64,000 nt of DNA from Maridesulfovibrio sp. (GCF_963677005.1 NZ_OY781616.1:3954501-4018500), one strand, 5' to 3'; counted from the stretch's first letter, positions 26,568 to 35,857 are shown. The notes: generated by a model from the sequence alone, not told the origin. Program-made: numbers and translations.

Positions 26568-27083
26568 GTGTGTGCTGTGGGGAAAGAGAATAAAAACGGT
26601 GAATTAGTGGTTAATGACCTTGCGCTGCTCATGCACCGGTTTGAGGAGGCGAATATCCAAATGGGGAAGGTGCTACAGCACTGTGCGGAGCAGGAAGCAG
26701 GCATGTCCAACCTTTCGCTGTCTGAAATCCATTTTCTTGCGGCAGTTGCTGAGGCTGAGCCGATAAACGGTACCGCCTTAACCAAGGCGCTTGGCCTGAC
26801 GAAGGGCGGAGTATCAAAAATGGCCAGTCGGCTTTTGCAAAAGGGAATGATCAAGTCTGAAAAGGATAGTGCGAATAAGAAGAACCAATACTATGTGTTA
26901 ACACGTGATGGTGTAACTGTTTGCAATATTCACAAAAGACTTCATGACAGCGCAAAGGGCTGTATTATCCATTCCATTGAGAAGTACGATGAGAACGAAT
27001 TGGAACTATTCAGAACCATCTTACATAGTATTTCGAACGCTATCGATGAATCCTCGGAGGATGTGCTGCCCAATATTTCATGA
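26568..27083 (+). CDS. MarR-family transcriptional regulator
   Basis: 171 residues. The winged helix-turn-helix occupies about residues 50-115 ('INGTALTKALGLTKGGVSKMASRLLQKGMI' then a wing with 'KKNQYYVLTRDG'), flanked by dimerisation helices. Start is GTG at 26568, or GTG at 26577 which is better spaced from GAGAG. A perfect inverted repeat upstream is its likely operator. Before the insertion sequence arrived, the gene would have been divergent from the cyclase gene across about 140 bp, so that gene is its probable target. Confidence 0.85.
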   Translation: MCAVGKENKNGELVVNDLALLMHRFEEANIQMGKVLQHCAEQEAGMSNLSLSEIHFLAAVAEAEPINGTALTKALGLTKGGVSKMASRLLQKGMIKSEKDSANKKNQYYVLTRDGVTVCNIHKRLHDSAKGCIIHSIEKYDENELELFRTILHSISNAIDESSEDVLPNIS

Positions 27084-27428
27084 CTTGTATGTTCCGGGAC
27101 ACGGGGGGTACAAGTGATTATACAAATGATATCGGGATGATGGTGAATGGTTAGGGCGGCGGATACCCTCAATAGTTGAGGAATGCATTGTGTATGGAGT
27201 GTTTGGAATGGAAAGTTACTCGGTCTGGGTCAGCATTGTGCGGCGATTGTCTCCGGTCCGAGAACAAGATGGCCCTGTAGAGTGTGGCATTGGGGGGCGG
27301 GATATACCATTTCTATACCTCTCAGGAATATACAAAAAAATACTTTTTGCCCGCAAATATACCTTTGATGTATATTTCACGCTAAAAACAATAAGTATTC
27401 CAAACAACTACAGACGATGAGCTTGCAC
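27084..27428. other. Stretch without a recognisable gene, end of first module
   Basis: Short open frames exist (for example 27190-27420) but none has a convincing ribosome-binding site or known domain. Probably remnant DNA at the junction with the second tRNA-Ala repeat. Confidence 0.5.
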
Positions 27429-27551
27429 GGCATTCAAGAGGCCAAGAGTTCAATTCTCTTCAGCTCCACCATTCGAAATTATAAGGACTTACGATGAAAA
27501 TCGTGAGTCCTTTTTTAATGCCACTGTCTTTGAGGTAGAGCCGGTAGAGCC
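27429..27551 (+). repeat. Direct repeat 2: displaced tRNA-Ala 3' end, terminator and ISL3-like end
   Basis: About 123 bp, roughly 97% identical to 24348-24469, including the tRNA T arm with CCA, the terminator hairpin (one base changed in a stem) and a degenerate 23-bp IS end at 27520-27542. It has no 5' half of a tRNA and is not a functional tRNA gene. It marks the boundary between the first and second accessory modules. Confidence 0.88.
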
Positions 27552-27563
27552 GGGTAGAGCCGA

Positions 27564-28661
27564 TTACGGCTTCTGCACTTCAGTTTCAATCAAGACAGAG
27601 GCGGTAGTCCCGATTCTGAGCGTCACATCTTTGGACTTGTCCAGAATACCGACCCTGACAGGGATACGCTGGGCCAACCGAATCCACTCGAACGTCGGGC
27701 TGATGGACGGCAACAGGTTTTCCCCGGTAGCACCGTTGGGTTGGGCTATTCCGTAGCCGATACTCTCAACGGTCCCGACAAGCGGCTTCTCAGGGTAGGT
27801 CATCAGTGTCACCACTGCCTTGTCGCCTTTTCTGATATGGGCAAGCGAACTTTCGCGGAAGTAACTGTCAACCCAGAAGCTGTTAGCGTCAATCAGGGCA
27901 AGCAGCGGTTGGTTGGCAACGGCCAGACTCCCCTGACGGATGTTAAGATTAGTGATATATCCGTCCACCGGAGCCCGAACCTTGGTAAATTCCAGATTAA
28001 GGCGCGCCTGTTCCCACCGGGCCAGTTCCTGCCGCAATAAGGGATTGGCTTTTCCGGAGGCGCCCAACATCGCCTTGACCTGGTCCAGTTCCGCCTCTGC
28101 CTGCTCCTTGGCGGCGCGGGCCTGATCCAACTGAGTCTGCGCCTGTTCAAACTGCGCATTGGCGGTCACGGCGGTTTCATGGATCGAATCATAATCCCGT
28201 TTGGCTATGGTGTCGTTGGCTATCAGAGTCTTGTATCGATCAAGGTTTTTGGTGGCTTCATTCGCGTGCACCCGGGCGCTCGTAATGCCCAGTTGGGCAT
28301 TGCGTACCCGTATCAACGCTTGCTGCAGGGACGCCTTTGCACTTTCCACCTGACTCTGGCGGTTTTTGATCTGATCCATGGCCTGATCAAGATTCGCCTG
28401 GGCCTCGTCCATGGCCGCTGCATAGGTCCGGGGATCTATTTCAAACAACAGATCCCCCTTGTGGACAAACTGGTTGTCCCTGATCGGCAGTTGCACAATG
28501 GGCCCCGAGACCCGTGGCGCGATCTGCACGACATTGGCCCGGACCTGCCCGTCCCGCGTCCAGGGATTGGAAATGTAATTCCTGAACTTGATTACCAGCA
28601 AAAAGGCAGCGCAAAGAACCACCGCAGAGGTGAGAAGAACTTTTTTCGAAAGAAGATTCAT
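27564..28661 (-). CDS. HlyD/EmrA-type membrane fusion protein (AaeA-like)
   Basis: 365 residues. An N-terminal membrane helix (about 8-25) is followed by a split lipoyl/barrel-sandwich domain ('VQIAPRVSGPIVQLPIRDNQFVHKGD' and 'VRAPVDGYITNLNIRQGS'), two long coiled-coil helices rich in Ala, Gln and Glu (about 80-210) and a beta barrel. It spans the periplasm as the adaptor of a three-part exporter. The gene follows the DUF1656 gene by 5 nt and ends 12 bp from the repeat that closes the module. Confidence 0.88.
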   Translation of the reverse strand: MNLLSKKVLLTSAVVLCAAFLLVIKFRNYISNPWTRDGQVRANVVQIAPRVSGPIVQLPIRDNQFVHKGDLLFEIDPRTYAAAMDEAQANLDQAMDQIKNRQSQVESAKASLQQALIRVRNAQLGITSARVHANEATKNLDRYKTLIANDTIAKRDYDSIHETAVTANAQFEQAQTQLDQARAAKEQAEAELDQVKAMLGASGKANPLLRQELARWEQARLNLEFTKVRAPVDGYITNLNIRQGSLAVANQPLLALIDANSFWVDSYFRESSLAHIRKGDKAVVTLMTYPEKPLVGTVESIGYGIAQPNGATGENLLPSISPTFEWIRLAQRIPVRVGILDKSKDVTLRIGTTASVLIETEVQKP

Positions 28662-28666
28662 ACTGT

Positions 28667-28873
28667 TTACCCAAAAATAAGCAGGTCAAAGGAAAGCGCG
28701 AGAATAATGACAAAGGAGAAGAACGCCAGCGGCGGCGAGGCAAAAAAGCGTGACAGCCGATAACGGTTCAGGATTTGCGTCAGAAAATAGGTGCCAAACA
28801 GGCCAAAGGCACCTGCCACAAAAAGTGGCGGGAAATATACCCCGCCAAGGTTCAGTTCACTGGGATAAAGCAA
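28667..28873 (-). CDS. DUF1656 small membrane protein (AaeX-like)
   Basis: 68 residues with two membrane helices and 'ELNLGGVYFPPLFVAG' at the N-terminus, the DUF1656 signature. I place the start at TTG 28873, because GAGGAG lies 8 nt before it and the family is about 67 residues long; an in-frame TTG further upstream (28921) would add 16 residues that overlap the FUSC gene. Proteins of this family sit between FUSC and HlyD genes in aromatic-acid efflux operons. Confidence 0.8.
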   Translation of the reverse strand: MLYPSELNLGGVYFPPLFVAGAFGLFGTYFLTQILNRYRLSRFFASPPLAFFSFVIILALSFDLLIFG

Positions 28874-28890
28874 TGCGTATTCTCCTCTAT

Positions 28891-31086
28891 CTAAAAGCGC
28901 GACTCGCGCCAGACATTCCAATTAAATCCCGTACAAATTCTTGCATGGGTAATAAGGGCTCTATACACCCCCCGGTAACAGCCAAGCAGACGGGAGGTGG
29001 CTGCGTAGGTATCCACTCCAGCTTCCTCGGACACCGCCGCCAAAGTCGTCTCTAGGCCAGCTTCCAGTTCAGGAAGACGGTCCTGCAATATTCCGGCAGG
29101 CACCTCCTCGAACCGGCCATGGGCCCAGGGATCAATTGCCTCGCCGATGACGGTCTCCCATTCCCGAACATGCTTCCCAAAACCGTCTTGGAACACGGGG
29201 CAGGCCGCCCGGGCATCGGCCAGCATTTTGAACCGATAGGCGATGGAATTAAGGCTGCCGACCAGAGCCGCAGTCTGCTCGGATGAATTATCCGGAATCA
29301 GTTCATAGTCGATGCTCCCCGCCCATCTGCCTGCTTTCCCTGCGGAAATCTGCATACAGGCCAGCCCGGATGCCGAAATGTCTCTTTTCCGGTTCGAGGC
29401 CGGTTGCGTGGATTGTTCAAGAAAACGGCTGGCCTGACGGAAAAACCGTCGTACGACACGCAAGCACATTTTCTCAGGACGTTGCGAGAAGGGGAACGAG
29501 GAGACAAGCGCGCCAAAGGTAAGAGCCAGGAGCATGGACAAGGCGCTATTGGCAAACGCCGCGAAATCATACTGCTGCTGCGAGCGAAAGCTTACCAGCA
29601 ACAGGAACGGCAAGATGCTGGCCATCTTGAGCATCGTCATACGTGGATGCCAGAATATGTAGTAAAGCACTGTCGTGAGCGTAAACAAGAGTATGGATAA
29701 TTCAAAATATCCGGACAGGTGCGGCATGACGAAAACATACAAGACTCCGGCCAGGAGAATGCCGACACTTTCCGAAACAAAGAACTTTGCCCACTGTATG
29801 GGCGCGAGCTGGCCCAGCAGGATATTGATCCCGACAAAGACCACAAAAAAAAGATGTCCCGGCCCATCAACATAAATCCAGAAAAACGCGGCAACCCAAA
29901 TGCCTACGAAGCCACGAGCCAAGCCGGCGAGACTGTCGGCATCCGCTGGTCTGGACAGAGCGGAAACCTTTTTCGGCTGTTCCCAGATGCTAGATCGGGG
30001 CGGTGATACGAGCATTTGAATGGTTATATGCAACGAGGCTACCAAAGTTTCGATCCGCTCCAACGCATACCGCACGTTGTTCCATACAGCCTGTTCATGG
30101 TGAGAAAGCATGGCAAGCTGTCTTGTATCAACGGTGAGGTCAACCCTCTGCGGTTCGTCTCCGGAAGTTGCCTGCAACAGAAGAGCGGACTGGTCCAGAC
30201 TTTCAGCAATAGCCGCCTGGAATTCATCGATATTAATGAAAACCATTTCCACCGGCATGTCAGGCGGCAATTCTGAAAGGCTCTCGCGCCACAATTCCAG
30301 GGATTCCATAAGCTGTTCAGTCTGACTAATGAGTTGGCGCCACCAGCCTCGGACTTCATATATTTCAAACTGCTCCACTTCGGCTGCGTCCAAAACTCGC
30401 CACAGTTGTGAAACAAGCTGGGCCTCCAGCCCATACAAGGCCTCGGAGCCGGAAGATGCGCAATCCCGCATCATAGAAAAACAGCCTTGCAAAGCCTTTT
30501 TTTGCGTATCCAGTAATTTCACCACCAGGTTATTCAAACCAAGAGCGCTTTTTTGCGGCCACAACAGCGTCGATACCGCTGAATAGACCACCACACCCAA
30601 GGCGGTTTCCTGAACGCGCGACGTTACGAGGTTGAATATTTGCTGCGAGGTGTCGGGGACATAGGAGGCCAGAAAAAGGCTGATATAACCGCAGATAAAC
30701 CAGACATACACATATCGGGATATTGTCATGCGGTATATTGAGTATCCAAGTATTATGGACATGCCGAACACGAATGCCCAACGGTCCTGGGCAAACAGCG
30801 CCACAAGCAAAAGGGCTAAGCCTCCGCCTAACAAAGTTCCCAGCAACCGGTGCAGCCCCTTATTGATCGACTCTCCTACGGTAGGCATACTGACCACGGC
30901 CACGGCAATGCAAGCCCAACTGGGGTTGGACCATCCAAGCCCCATGGCAATACCGCCGGTAATCGCCATGGCAAGTCCAGCCTTGATCGATTCCCGAGCG
31001 GGAAGAGAGAGGGAAAAAGAATACGATGGTTGCATCTGAATGAACAGTGAATGGACTGCCTTTCTTAACAATAGGCAGTCGCTCAC
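28891..31086 (-). CDS. FUSC-family efflux permease (AaeB/FusC-like)
   Basis: 731 residues: two clusters of membrane helices (about 25-165 and 385-525), each followed by a long soluble helical region, the duplicated FUSC layout. In E. coli the AaeB homologue exports aromatic carboxylic acids with AaeA. The first gene of a FUSC-DUF1656-HlyD operon. The GTG at 31086 directly follows AGGAGG, which is too close; ATG at 31035 is an alternative start. The TetR gene is divergent and two operators lie between. Confidence 0.88.
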   Translation of the reverse strand: MSDCLLLRKAVHSLFIQMQPSYSFSLSLPARESIKAGLAMAITGGIAMGLGWSNPSWACIAVAVVSMPTVGESINKGLHRLLGTLLGGGLALLLVALFAQDRWAFVFGMSIILGYSIYRMTISRYVYVWFICGYISLFLASYVPDTSQQIFNLVTSRVQETALGVVVYSAVSTLLWPQKSALGLNNLVVKLLDTQKKALQGCFSMMRDCASSGSEALYGLEAQLVSQLWRVLDAAEVEQFEIYEVRGWWRQLISQTEQLMESLELWRESLSELPPDMPVEMVFINIDEFQAAIAESLDQSALLLQATSGDEPQRVDLTVDTRQLAMLSHHEQAVWNNVRYALERIETLVASLHITIQMLVSPPRSSIWEQPKKVSALSRPADADSLAGLARGFVGIWVAAFFWIYVDGPGHLFFVVFVGINILLGQLAPIQWAKFFVSESVGILLAGVLYVFVMPHLSGYFELSILLFTLTTVLYYIFWHPRMTMLKMASILPFLLLVSFRSQQQYDFAAFANSALSMLLALTFGALVSSFPFSQRPEKMCLRVVRRFFRQASRFLEQSTQPASNRKRDISASGLACMQISAGKAGRWAGSIDYELIPDNSSEQTAALVGSLNSIAYRFKMLADARAACPVFQDGFGKHVREWETVIGEAIDPWAHGRFEEVPAGILQDRLPELEAGLETTLAAVSEEAGVDTYAATSRLLGCYRGVYRALITHARICTGFNWNVWRESRF

Positions 31087-31176
31087 CCTCCTTGTGGGGC
31101 CGAATGAAATTTGAATTTACTAAAGCCCGCGTTTAACTATCCGATTTATATATATTGCAGCGAGCACCAAATCTTT

Positions 31177-31221
31177 TCTACAGGTGTAGACTAATGTCGA
31201 ACACTTGTCTACACTTGTAGA
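31177..31221. promoter_or_regulatory. Two TetR-type operators between the efflux operon and its regulator
   Basis: TCTACAGGTGTAGA (31177-31190) and TCTACACTTGTAGA (31208-31221) share the palindrome TCTACA-N2-TGTAGA; centres are 31 bp apart, i.e. three helical turns. They lie in the 299-bp gap between divergent genes. Confidence 0.7.
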
Positions 31222-31385
31222 ATTATGCTATCAGGGATAGGAATCGCCCAAAGACCGGCTTCCAGTGATCAAAAAAATGTATTAATATGGCTGGGTTCTT
31301 CTCCCGGTCACTGCAAGCCGAAAGCAGCGGGCAATTGTCAAAATAGCGCATTCCCACCTGTGATATGCCAAGGAAAAGAACAAAA

Positions 31386-32024
31386 ATGCCTCCCCAAAAA
31401 AACAGATCTAAAAAAAACACGTCAACGCCTGGCAAACGTCAACGCAATCCTGTTGCCACCAGACAAGCCATCCTGGATTCGGCGCGTCTGGCCTTCACTA
31501 AATATGGGTATGACGGTGCAGGGGTAAGGACGATAGCCGAGAATGCCGGTGTGACGGCCATGCTGGTGAAGCACTATTTCGGCTCAAAGGAACAACTCTT
31601 TGAGGAAGTGGTGGAAGAGACGCTTGCCATGCATGGTCTGTTGCGTGCTGCTTGGCAAAACGAGGAACACAACGCTGAAGCCTTGGGCCGAGATATGGCC
31701 AGAGAACTTATGGCCACTTCCAATTCCGGCATTACTCCCGACGGTACTGTGATTCTCCTGCGCTCGGTCGGCAACGAACAGGCCGCCCGAATCTTGCGTG
31801 AAAAGGCAATCCGCTATCTTGAACCTATCACCGGAAACGCTCCTGGGAAGACTCCGGAAATCAACGCTGCGCTTTGCCTTGCTCTAATATCCGGATACAA
31901 GCTCATGCGCCAAGTGATCAAACTGCCTGCGTTGGAAAAAGAAAATACGGAGGAACTTGCCAATATCCTTTCCAAACTCTTCACTATACTGAACGAGCAA
32001 AAAACATCTGACGCTCCGGACTGA
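31386..32024 (+). CDS. TetR-family regulator of the efflux operon
   Basis: About 212 residues. After a basic leader, residues 25-70 form the TetR helix-turn-helix ('VRTIAENAGVTAMLVKHYFGSKEQLFEEV'). The ligand-binding part is helical and unremarkable. In-frame ATG codons occur at 31365 and 31386; AAGGA sits 10 nt before the latter. Divergent from the FUSC-DUF1656-HlyD operon, with two palindromic sites between them, so it very likely represses that operon until a toxic substrate binds. Confidence 0.85.
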   Translation: MPPQKNRSKKNTSTPGKRQRNPVATRQAILDSARLAFTKYGYDGAGVRTIAENAGVTAMLVKHYFGSKEQLFEEVVEETLAMHGLLRAAWQNEEHNAEALGRDMARELMATSNSGITPDGTVILLRSVGNEQAARILREKAIRYLEPITGNAPGKTPEINAALCLALISGYKLMRQVIKLPALEKENTEELANILSKLFTILNEQKTSDAPD

Positions 32025-32104
32025 GTATCCGAACCATAGCTGAAAAGAACGCGCAGGTGTCCAGAGAGTTATAGACTAACAGTTCTTCGAAGCCTCCGGC
32101 AGGC

Positions 32105-32158
32105 ATGGCATTCAAGAGGCCAAGAGCTCAATTCTCTTCAGCTCCACCATTCGAAATT
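32105..32158 (+). repeat. Direct repeat 3: displaced tRNA-Ala 3' end
   Basis: 54 bp that match the tRNA-Ala from the anticodon loop through CCA and a few bases beyond, with one change in the T stem (GAGTTC to GAGCTC). The terminator hairpin has a different sequence here. Marks the right end of the second module. Confidence 0.85.
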
Positions 32159-32243
32159 TCTAAGAATTAAGCCTGGTTATCGATCAAGATGACTAGGCTT
32201 TTTCGTCGCTGGTGATCCTGTAGGTGAACCGGGTGTGAACATC

Positions 32244-32266
32244 GCCCCTTTCTTTGAAATAGAACC
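32244..32266 (+). repeat. Solo ISL3-like terminal repeat
   Basis: 23 bp matching the right inverted repeat of the insertion sequence at about 20 positions, with no transposase beside it. Like the solo ends at 24439-24460 and 27520-27542, it lies about 100 bp after a tRNA-Ala 3' end. Confidence 0.65.
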
Positions 32267-32274
32267 GATTTAGT

Positions 32275-32745
32275 TCAATACATCAATTTGTTTTCAGACT
32301 TAATCCATTCATCAAAAACTTTTATTGATTCAGAATGCAACATTTGAACTAATGGAATTTTCCGTTTGTTCATATCTATGCACATTTCTTTATAAATATC
32401 AGCATCATCAAATCCAATTGAGGCAGCATCATTTTTTGTATTTCCATAATAAATTGCATCTATTCTTGCCCACCAAATGGCGGCTAAACACATCGGACAG
32501 GGTTCACAACTTGTATAAATCTGACTCCCCGAGAGATCAAAGGTTGATAGTTTTTTACAAGCCATCCGTATGGCTACTATCTCGGCATGAGCGGTTGGAT
32601 CGTTTGTTGGTGTGACTAAATTCATTCCTTCACCGACAATTGCATCCTTATTAACTACGACGGCTCCGAACGGTCCACCGCCACGTAAATAACTTTCCCT
32701 CGAAAGCTCTATTGCGCGCATCAAATATTTTTTTTGATTTTTCAT
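32275..32745 (-). CDS. guaD: Guanine deaminase-like cytidine/deoxycytidylate deaminase-fold enzyme
   Basis: 156 residues, the length of Bacillus GuaD, with zinc ligands His53 ('TAHAEI', Glu55 proton shuttle) and Cys83/Cys86 ('CEPCPMC'). 'ARIDAIYYGNTKNDAASIGFDDADIYKEM' and the C-terminal tail match guanine deaminases better than tRNA adenosine deaminases. It would turn guanine to xanthine in purine salvage. The gene is clearly AT-rich compared with its neighbours, a sign of transfer. AAGGTG precedes the ATG. Confidence 0.8.
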   Translation of the reverse strand: MKNQKKYLMRAIELSRESYLRGGGPFGAVVVNKDAIVGEGMNLVTPTNDPTAHAEIVAIRMACKKLSTFDLSGSQIYTSCEPCPMCLAAIWWARIDAIYYGNTKNDAASIGFDDADIYKEMCIDMNKRKIPLVQMLHSESIKVFDEWIKSENKLMY

Positions 32746-32930
32746 TTTGTCACCTTTTTATTGCCTATAAAATGTACAGGTTAATATCAATGAGTTATTG
32801 TGACTTGTCTTGCAGCATCTAAAACCGAATATGATCAGCTACTGATCGCCCCCGTCCTTGAGATAATCCCCCTTTTCCTTGTCATGACCATTCCTTATTG
32901 CTAAATTGAAAGTAATATAGGAGGAGAGTG

Positions 32931-34331
32931 ATGTTTAGTCTCCGCATCTTTGGGGAAGCTTTTGCCTCCAAGGTCAGGCCGATTTGTCAGTTGCATCTCC
33001 ATATTCTTTCTTTCATCCTTTTGGCAACGCTGACCGCTTGCATTATGCCCCCACCCCAATATCAGGATCCACTGGCCGATCTCAATACCACGCAGTCCGT
33101 GTCCGGTTTATATGAAGAGGTGCGCCTGGGGCTGCTTTTTTCTGGAAATGTACAGAAGTCACAGGACTTCATCAGCAAGTATCGCGAAGCCATGAAAATG
33201 GGTATTTTTTCCAATACCGGGGCCATGGAGGATCTGGATACAGCCTACGTGTCGAATAATCTCCGTAAAATTCTTACCCGGTTGTTCGGGGAAGTGGTCA
33301 AGGTCGATTCTCTGGAGCAGGCCAGGTCCATGGGGTTGGACTTGGTAATGGTTTTTGACACGCAAGTGAGTCTGGGGAGCATGTCAGGTGAGCAGAATTC
33401 CGTGAATCTTAAAGGATCGTTTGTAGACTGGGAACGCCGTGTGCTTGCCGAAGTTGAAGCGCATGGCGTGAGCGTGGTTCCCTATCCGGCCAGTTCGGTC
33501 GGATTCAAGGAAGCAGCGGGAAGGGCTCTTGCGGCTTTGAGCAACGAGTTGGGCACATCACGCAGGCTGGCAACTGCCATTGATGAAATTAATGCACCGG
33601 TCGCTGTTGTTGCGGGTATTCCCGCTCCGGTTGCGGTAAAGGGTGAACGGTATGCTCTGGTTATCGGCAATAGCGCATACAGGGATGCCCCTTTGAAGAA
33701 CCCGGTCAATGACGCCAAGGACGTAGGCAAGGCCCTGCTTCGGTTGGGATTTAATGTTATTCTGGTCAAGAACGCCAGGCTGCGCGATATGGAGAATGCC
33801 ATGGACCGGTTTTACGCCAGTCTGCAGAAAGGCGGCGTGGGGCTGTTCTATTATGCGGGGCATGGCATGCAGGTTGGGGGAAGGAATTATCTCATCCCTG
33901 TTGACGCGACCGTCAGATCAGAATCCGATGTCCGCTACGAATGTCTTGATGCGGGCCGTATCCTAGGCAAGATGGAGGATGCCGGTAATGCTCTTAACAT
34001 AGTAATCCTCGATGCCTGCCGCAATAATCCCTTTGCCCGCAGTTTTCGTTCGGGGCAGAGGGGGTTGGCTCGCATGGACGCGCCAACCGGGTCCATCGTG
34101 GCCTATTCTACCGCACCGGGTTCCGTGGCCGCTGACGGCAGTGGTCGCAACGGCGTGTACACGAAGTATCTGCTTCAATACCTGATGCAACCGGGACTCG
34201 ATATCAGCGATGTCTTTTTTTACACGAGAAAGGGCGTGGTGCAGGAAACCGGTGGCGGGCAGGTGCCGTGGGAGTCCTCCTCGCTGGTTGATCGTTTTTA
34301 TTTCTTGGAAGCCCCATCCTATCAGCGGTAG
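32931..34331 (+). CDS. Lipoprotein with C-terminal caspase-like (C14/metacaspase) domain
   Basis: 466 residues. The N-terminus is a lipoprotein signal with lipobox 'LTAC' (lipidated Cys37). Residues 60-225 form an unrecognised domain. Residues 238-400 are a caspase-fold peptidase: 'RYALVIGNSAY', catalytic His311 in 'YYAGHG', catalytic Cys363 in 'LDACRNNPF', and 'IVAYSTAPGSVAADG'. It should cleave after basic residues like other bacterial orthocaspases, and sit at an outer or inner membrane facing the periplasm. GGAGGA precedes the ATG (a GTG lies 3 nt earlier). Target and role unknown. Confidence 0.85.
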   Translation: MFSLRIFGEAFASKVRPICQLHLHILSFILLATLTACIMPPPQYQDPLADLNTTQSVSGLYEEVRLGLLFSGNVQKSQDFISKYREAMKMGIFSNTGAMEDLDTAYVSNNLRKILTRLFGEVVKVDSLEQARSMGLDLVMVFDTQVSLGSMSGEQNSVNLKGSFVDWERRVLAEVEAHGVSVVPYPASSVGFKEAAGRALAALSNELGTSRRLATAIDEINAPVAVVAGIPAPVAVKGERYALVIGNSAYRDAPLKNPVNDAKDVGKALLRLGFNVILVKNARLRDMENAMDRFYASLQKGGVGLFYYAGHGMQVGGRNYLIPVDATVRSESDVRYECLDAGRILGKMEDAGNALNIVILDACRNNPFARSFRSGQRGLARMDAPTGSIVAYSTAPGSVAADGSGRNGVYTKYLLQYLMQPGLDISDVFFYTRKGVVQETGGGQVPWESSSLVDRFYFLEAPSYQR

Positions 34332-34434
34332 TTGGGCGACTGTGTGAGTGTAGTGGGCTTGTATTAACACTCAGATCACGTTCTGGTAGAGTCGGTGCCC
34401 TTAAAGAACGGGGACGATGTTAAGTAATTCTCCT

Positions 34435-35142
34435 TCAAGACAGTCCAAGCCTGTCGCTTTTTTTATCATGGGGCGGCAAAAGCCCCTCCACCATTCTGAG
34501 CAACCTTGTCGCCACAAAGACCAAAATAAGATAAATACACGCGGTCAGTAAAAATATCTCAATGGGTTTGTACGTCCGGGCCACGATGTTCCTGGCCATG
34601 CCGGTCAGTTCAAGGAGCGTGACCACACTGGCGAGAGAGCTGTCCTTGATGGTGTAGACCACTTCGTTGCTATAGGCGGGAAGGCCGATTCGTATCGCCT
34701 GAGGCAGCACAATCTTCCTGAATATCTGCCACCGGGACATGCCCAGACACATCCCGGCTTCAATCTGTCCTGCGGGTACGGCCTCTATGGCCCCCCGGAG
34801 CAGCTCGCCTGTATAGGCGGCGGTGTTCAGGCAAAAGGCCAGCAGGGCACACAGCAAAGGTTGCCGAAGCAGCGGCCATATAAAGCTGTCCCGCACGCAT
34901 TCCAACTGGGGCAGGCCGTAATAAATCAAAAACAGCTGCACCAGGAGCGGGCTTCCACGGAAAAAAAAGATGTATGCGTATGCAGGCCATCTGAAATATT
35001 TTTTCCTGGATACGCGCAGAAAGGCAACCACGAGGGATAGTGCCAGCCCGAGAACAAGGGTCAGGCCCACAAGCAGCAAGGTCAATTCCGTTGCCGCCAG
35101 CAGCTTGGGAATCGACTTCATCATCAGTTCGAAATCCATCAA
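34435..35142 (-). CDS. Polar amino acid ABC transporter permease (HisM/ArtM type)
   Basis: 235 residues with five membrane helices, 'FFRGSPLLVQLFLIYYG' and the coupling motif 'EAGMCLGMSRWQIFRKIVLPQAIRIGLPAYSNE', typical of the HisM/GlnP group. It overlaps the HisQ-like gene by 4 nt. Together with the binding protein upstream it imports a polar amino acid, perhaps a basic one. No ATPase gene follows; the operon ends here facing the caspase-like gene. Confidence 0.92.
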   Translation of the reverse strand: MMDFELMMKSIPKLLAATELTLLLVGLTLVLGLALSLVVAFLRVSRKKYFRWPAYAYIFFFRGSPLLVQLFLIYYGLPQLECVRDSFIWPLLRQPLLCALLAFCLNTAAYTGELLRGAIEAVPAGQIEAGMCLGMSRWQIFRKIVLPQAIRIGLPAYSNEVVYTIKDSSLASVVTLLELTGMARNIVARTYKPIEIFLLTACIYLILVFVATRLLRMVEGLLPPHDKKSDRLGLS

Positions 35143-35831
35143 AGCACCTTTCTAATCCCACGTTGGCTCTTTTTTTCAAGCCATTCCATGACAACCATGC
35201 TGATTGCCGTCAGAATCAGGTACAAAAACGTGGCTGCAAGGTAAAACAGAAAAGGTTTTTTAGTGAACCCCACTGCGGAGCCGGTTTTTCGCATCAATTC
35301 CTGAACTCCGATGACGGACAGCAAAGCCGTGTTCTTGAGCAGAACCAGAAAAAGATTACCCAGCCCCGGCAGGGCAATTCTCCACATCTGGGGCAAGATG
35401 ACCTTTCTGAATGTCATAAAAGGAGTCAGCCCCGAAGCATAGGCCGCCTCGGTCTGTCCTTTGGGCACGGCTTGAATGGCGCCTCGGAACACTTCCGTGG
35501 CATAGGCCCCGAAAATAATACTCAGGGCGACTACTCCGGCCCAGAATGCATCCAGCTCTATATATTCGGTATATCCAAAATACAGGGCCGCATCGTTGAT
35601 TGCCACGCTGCTGCCAAGATATACGGCAAGGACAAAGAGAAGTTCGGGTATACCCCGGATGAAGGAAGTTATTCCGTCCGCCGCGCCCCGTAACATTTTG
35701 TGGCCGGACAGTTTCGCTGCTGCACCGGCCATTCCAAGACACAATCCTATTCCAAGAGAATATCCTGATATCTGTATGGTGTTCAACACCCCCATCATCA
35801 GGGACTCACCATACCCATCAAGACCGATCAC
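35139..35831 (-). CDS. Polar amino acid ABC transporter permease (HisQ/ArtQ type)
   Basis: 230 residues with five helices, 'SFIRGIPELLFVLAVYLG' and 'EAAYASGLTPFMTFRKVILPQMWRIALPGLGN'. It follows the binding-protein gene by 26 nt and overlaps the HisM-like gene, so all three form one operon. Confidence 0.92.
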   Translation of the reverse strand: MIGLDGYGESLMMGVLNTIQISGYSLGIGLCLGMAGAAAKLSGHKMLRGAADGITSFIRGIPELLFVLAVYLGSSVAINDAALYFGYTEYIELDAFWAGVVALSIIFGAYATEVFRGAIQAVPKGQTEAAYASGLTPFMTFRKVILPQMWRIALPGLGNLFLVLLKNTALLSVIGVQELMRKTGSAVGFTKKPFLFYLAATFLYLILTAISMVVMEWLEKKSQRGIRKVL

Positions 35832-35857
35832 TACAGACCCCTCCTTTGCGGGAATAA

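Noticed and set aside
27429..27551. Second and third tRNA-Ala genes (here and at 32105-32158)
   Set aside because: Only the 3' half is present; there is no acceptor 5' strand or D arm, so they are displaced attachment sites.
32820..32880. Another ISL3 end near 32845-32875
   Set aside because: Only a loose resemblance to the 23-bp end; too degenerate to claim.
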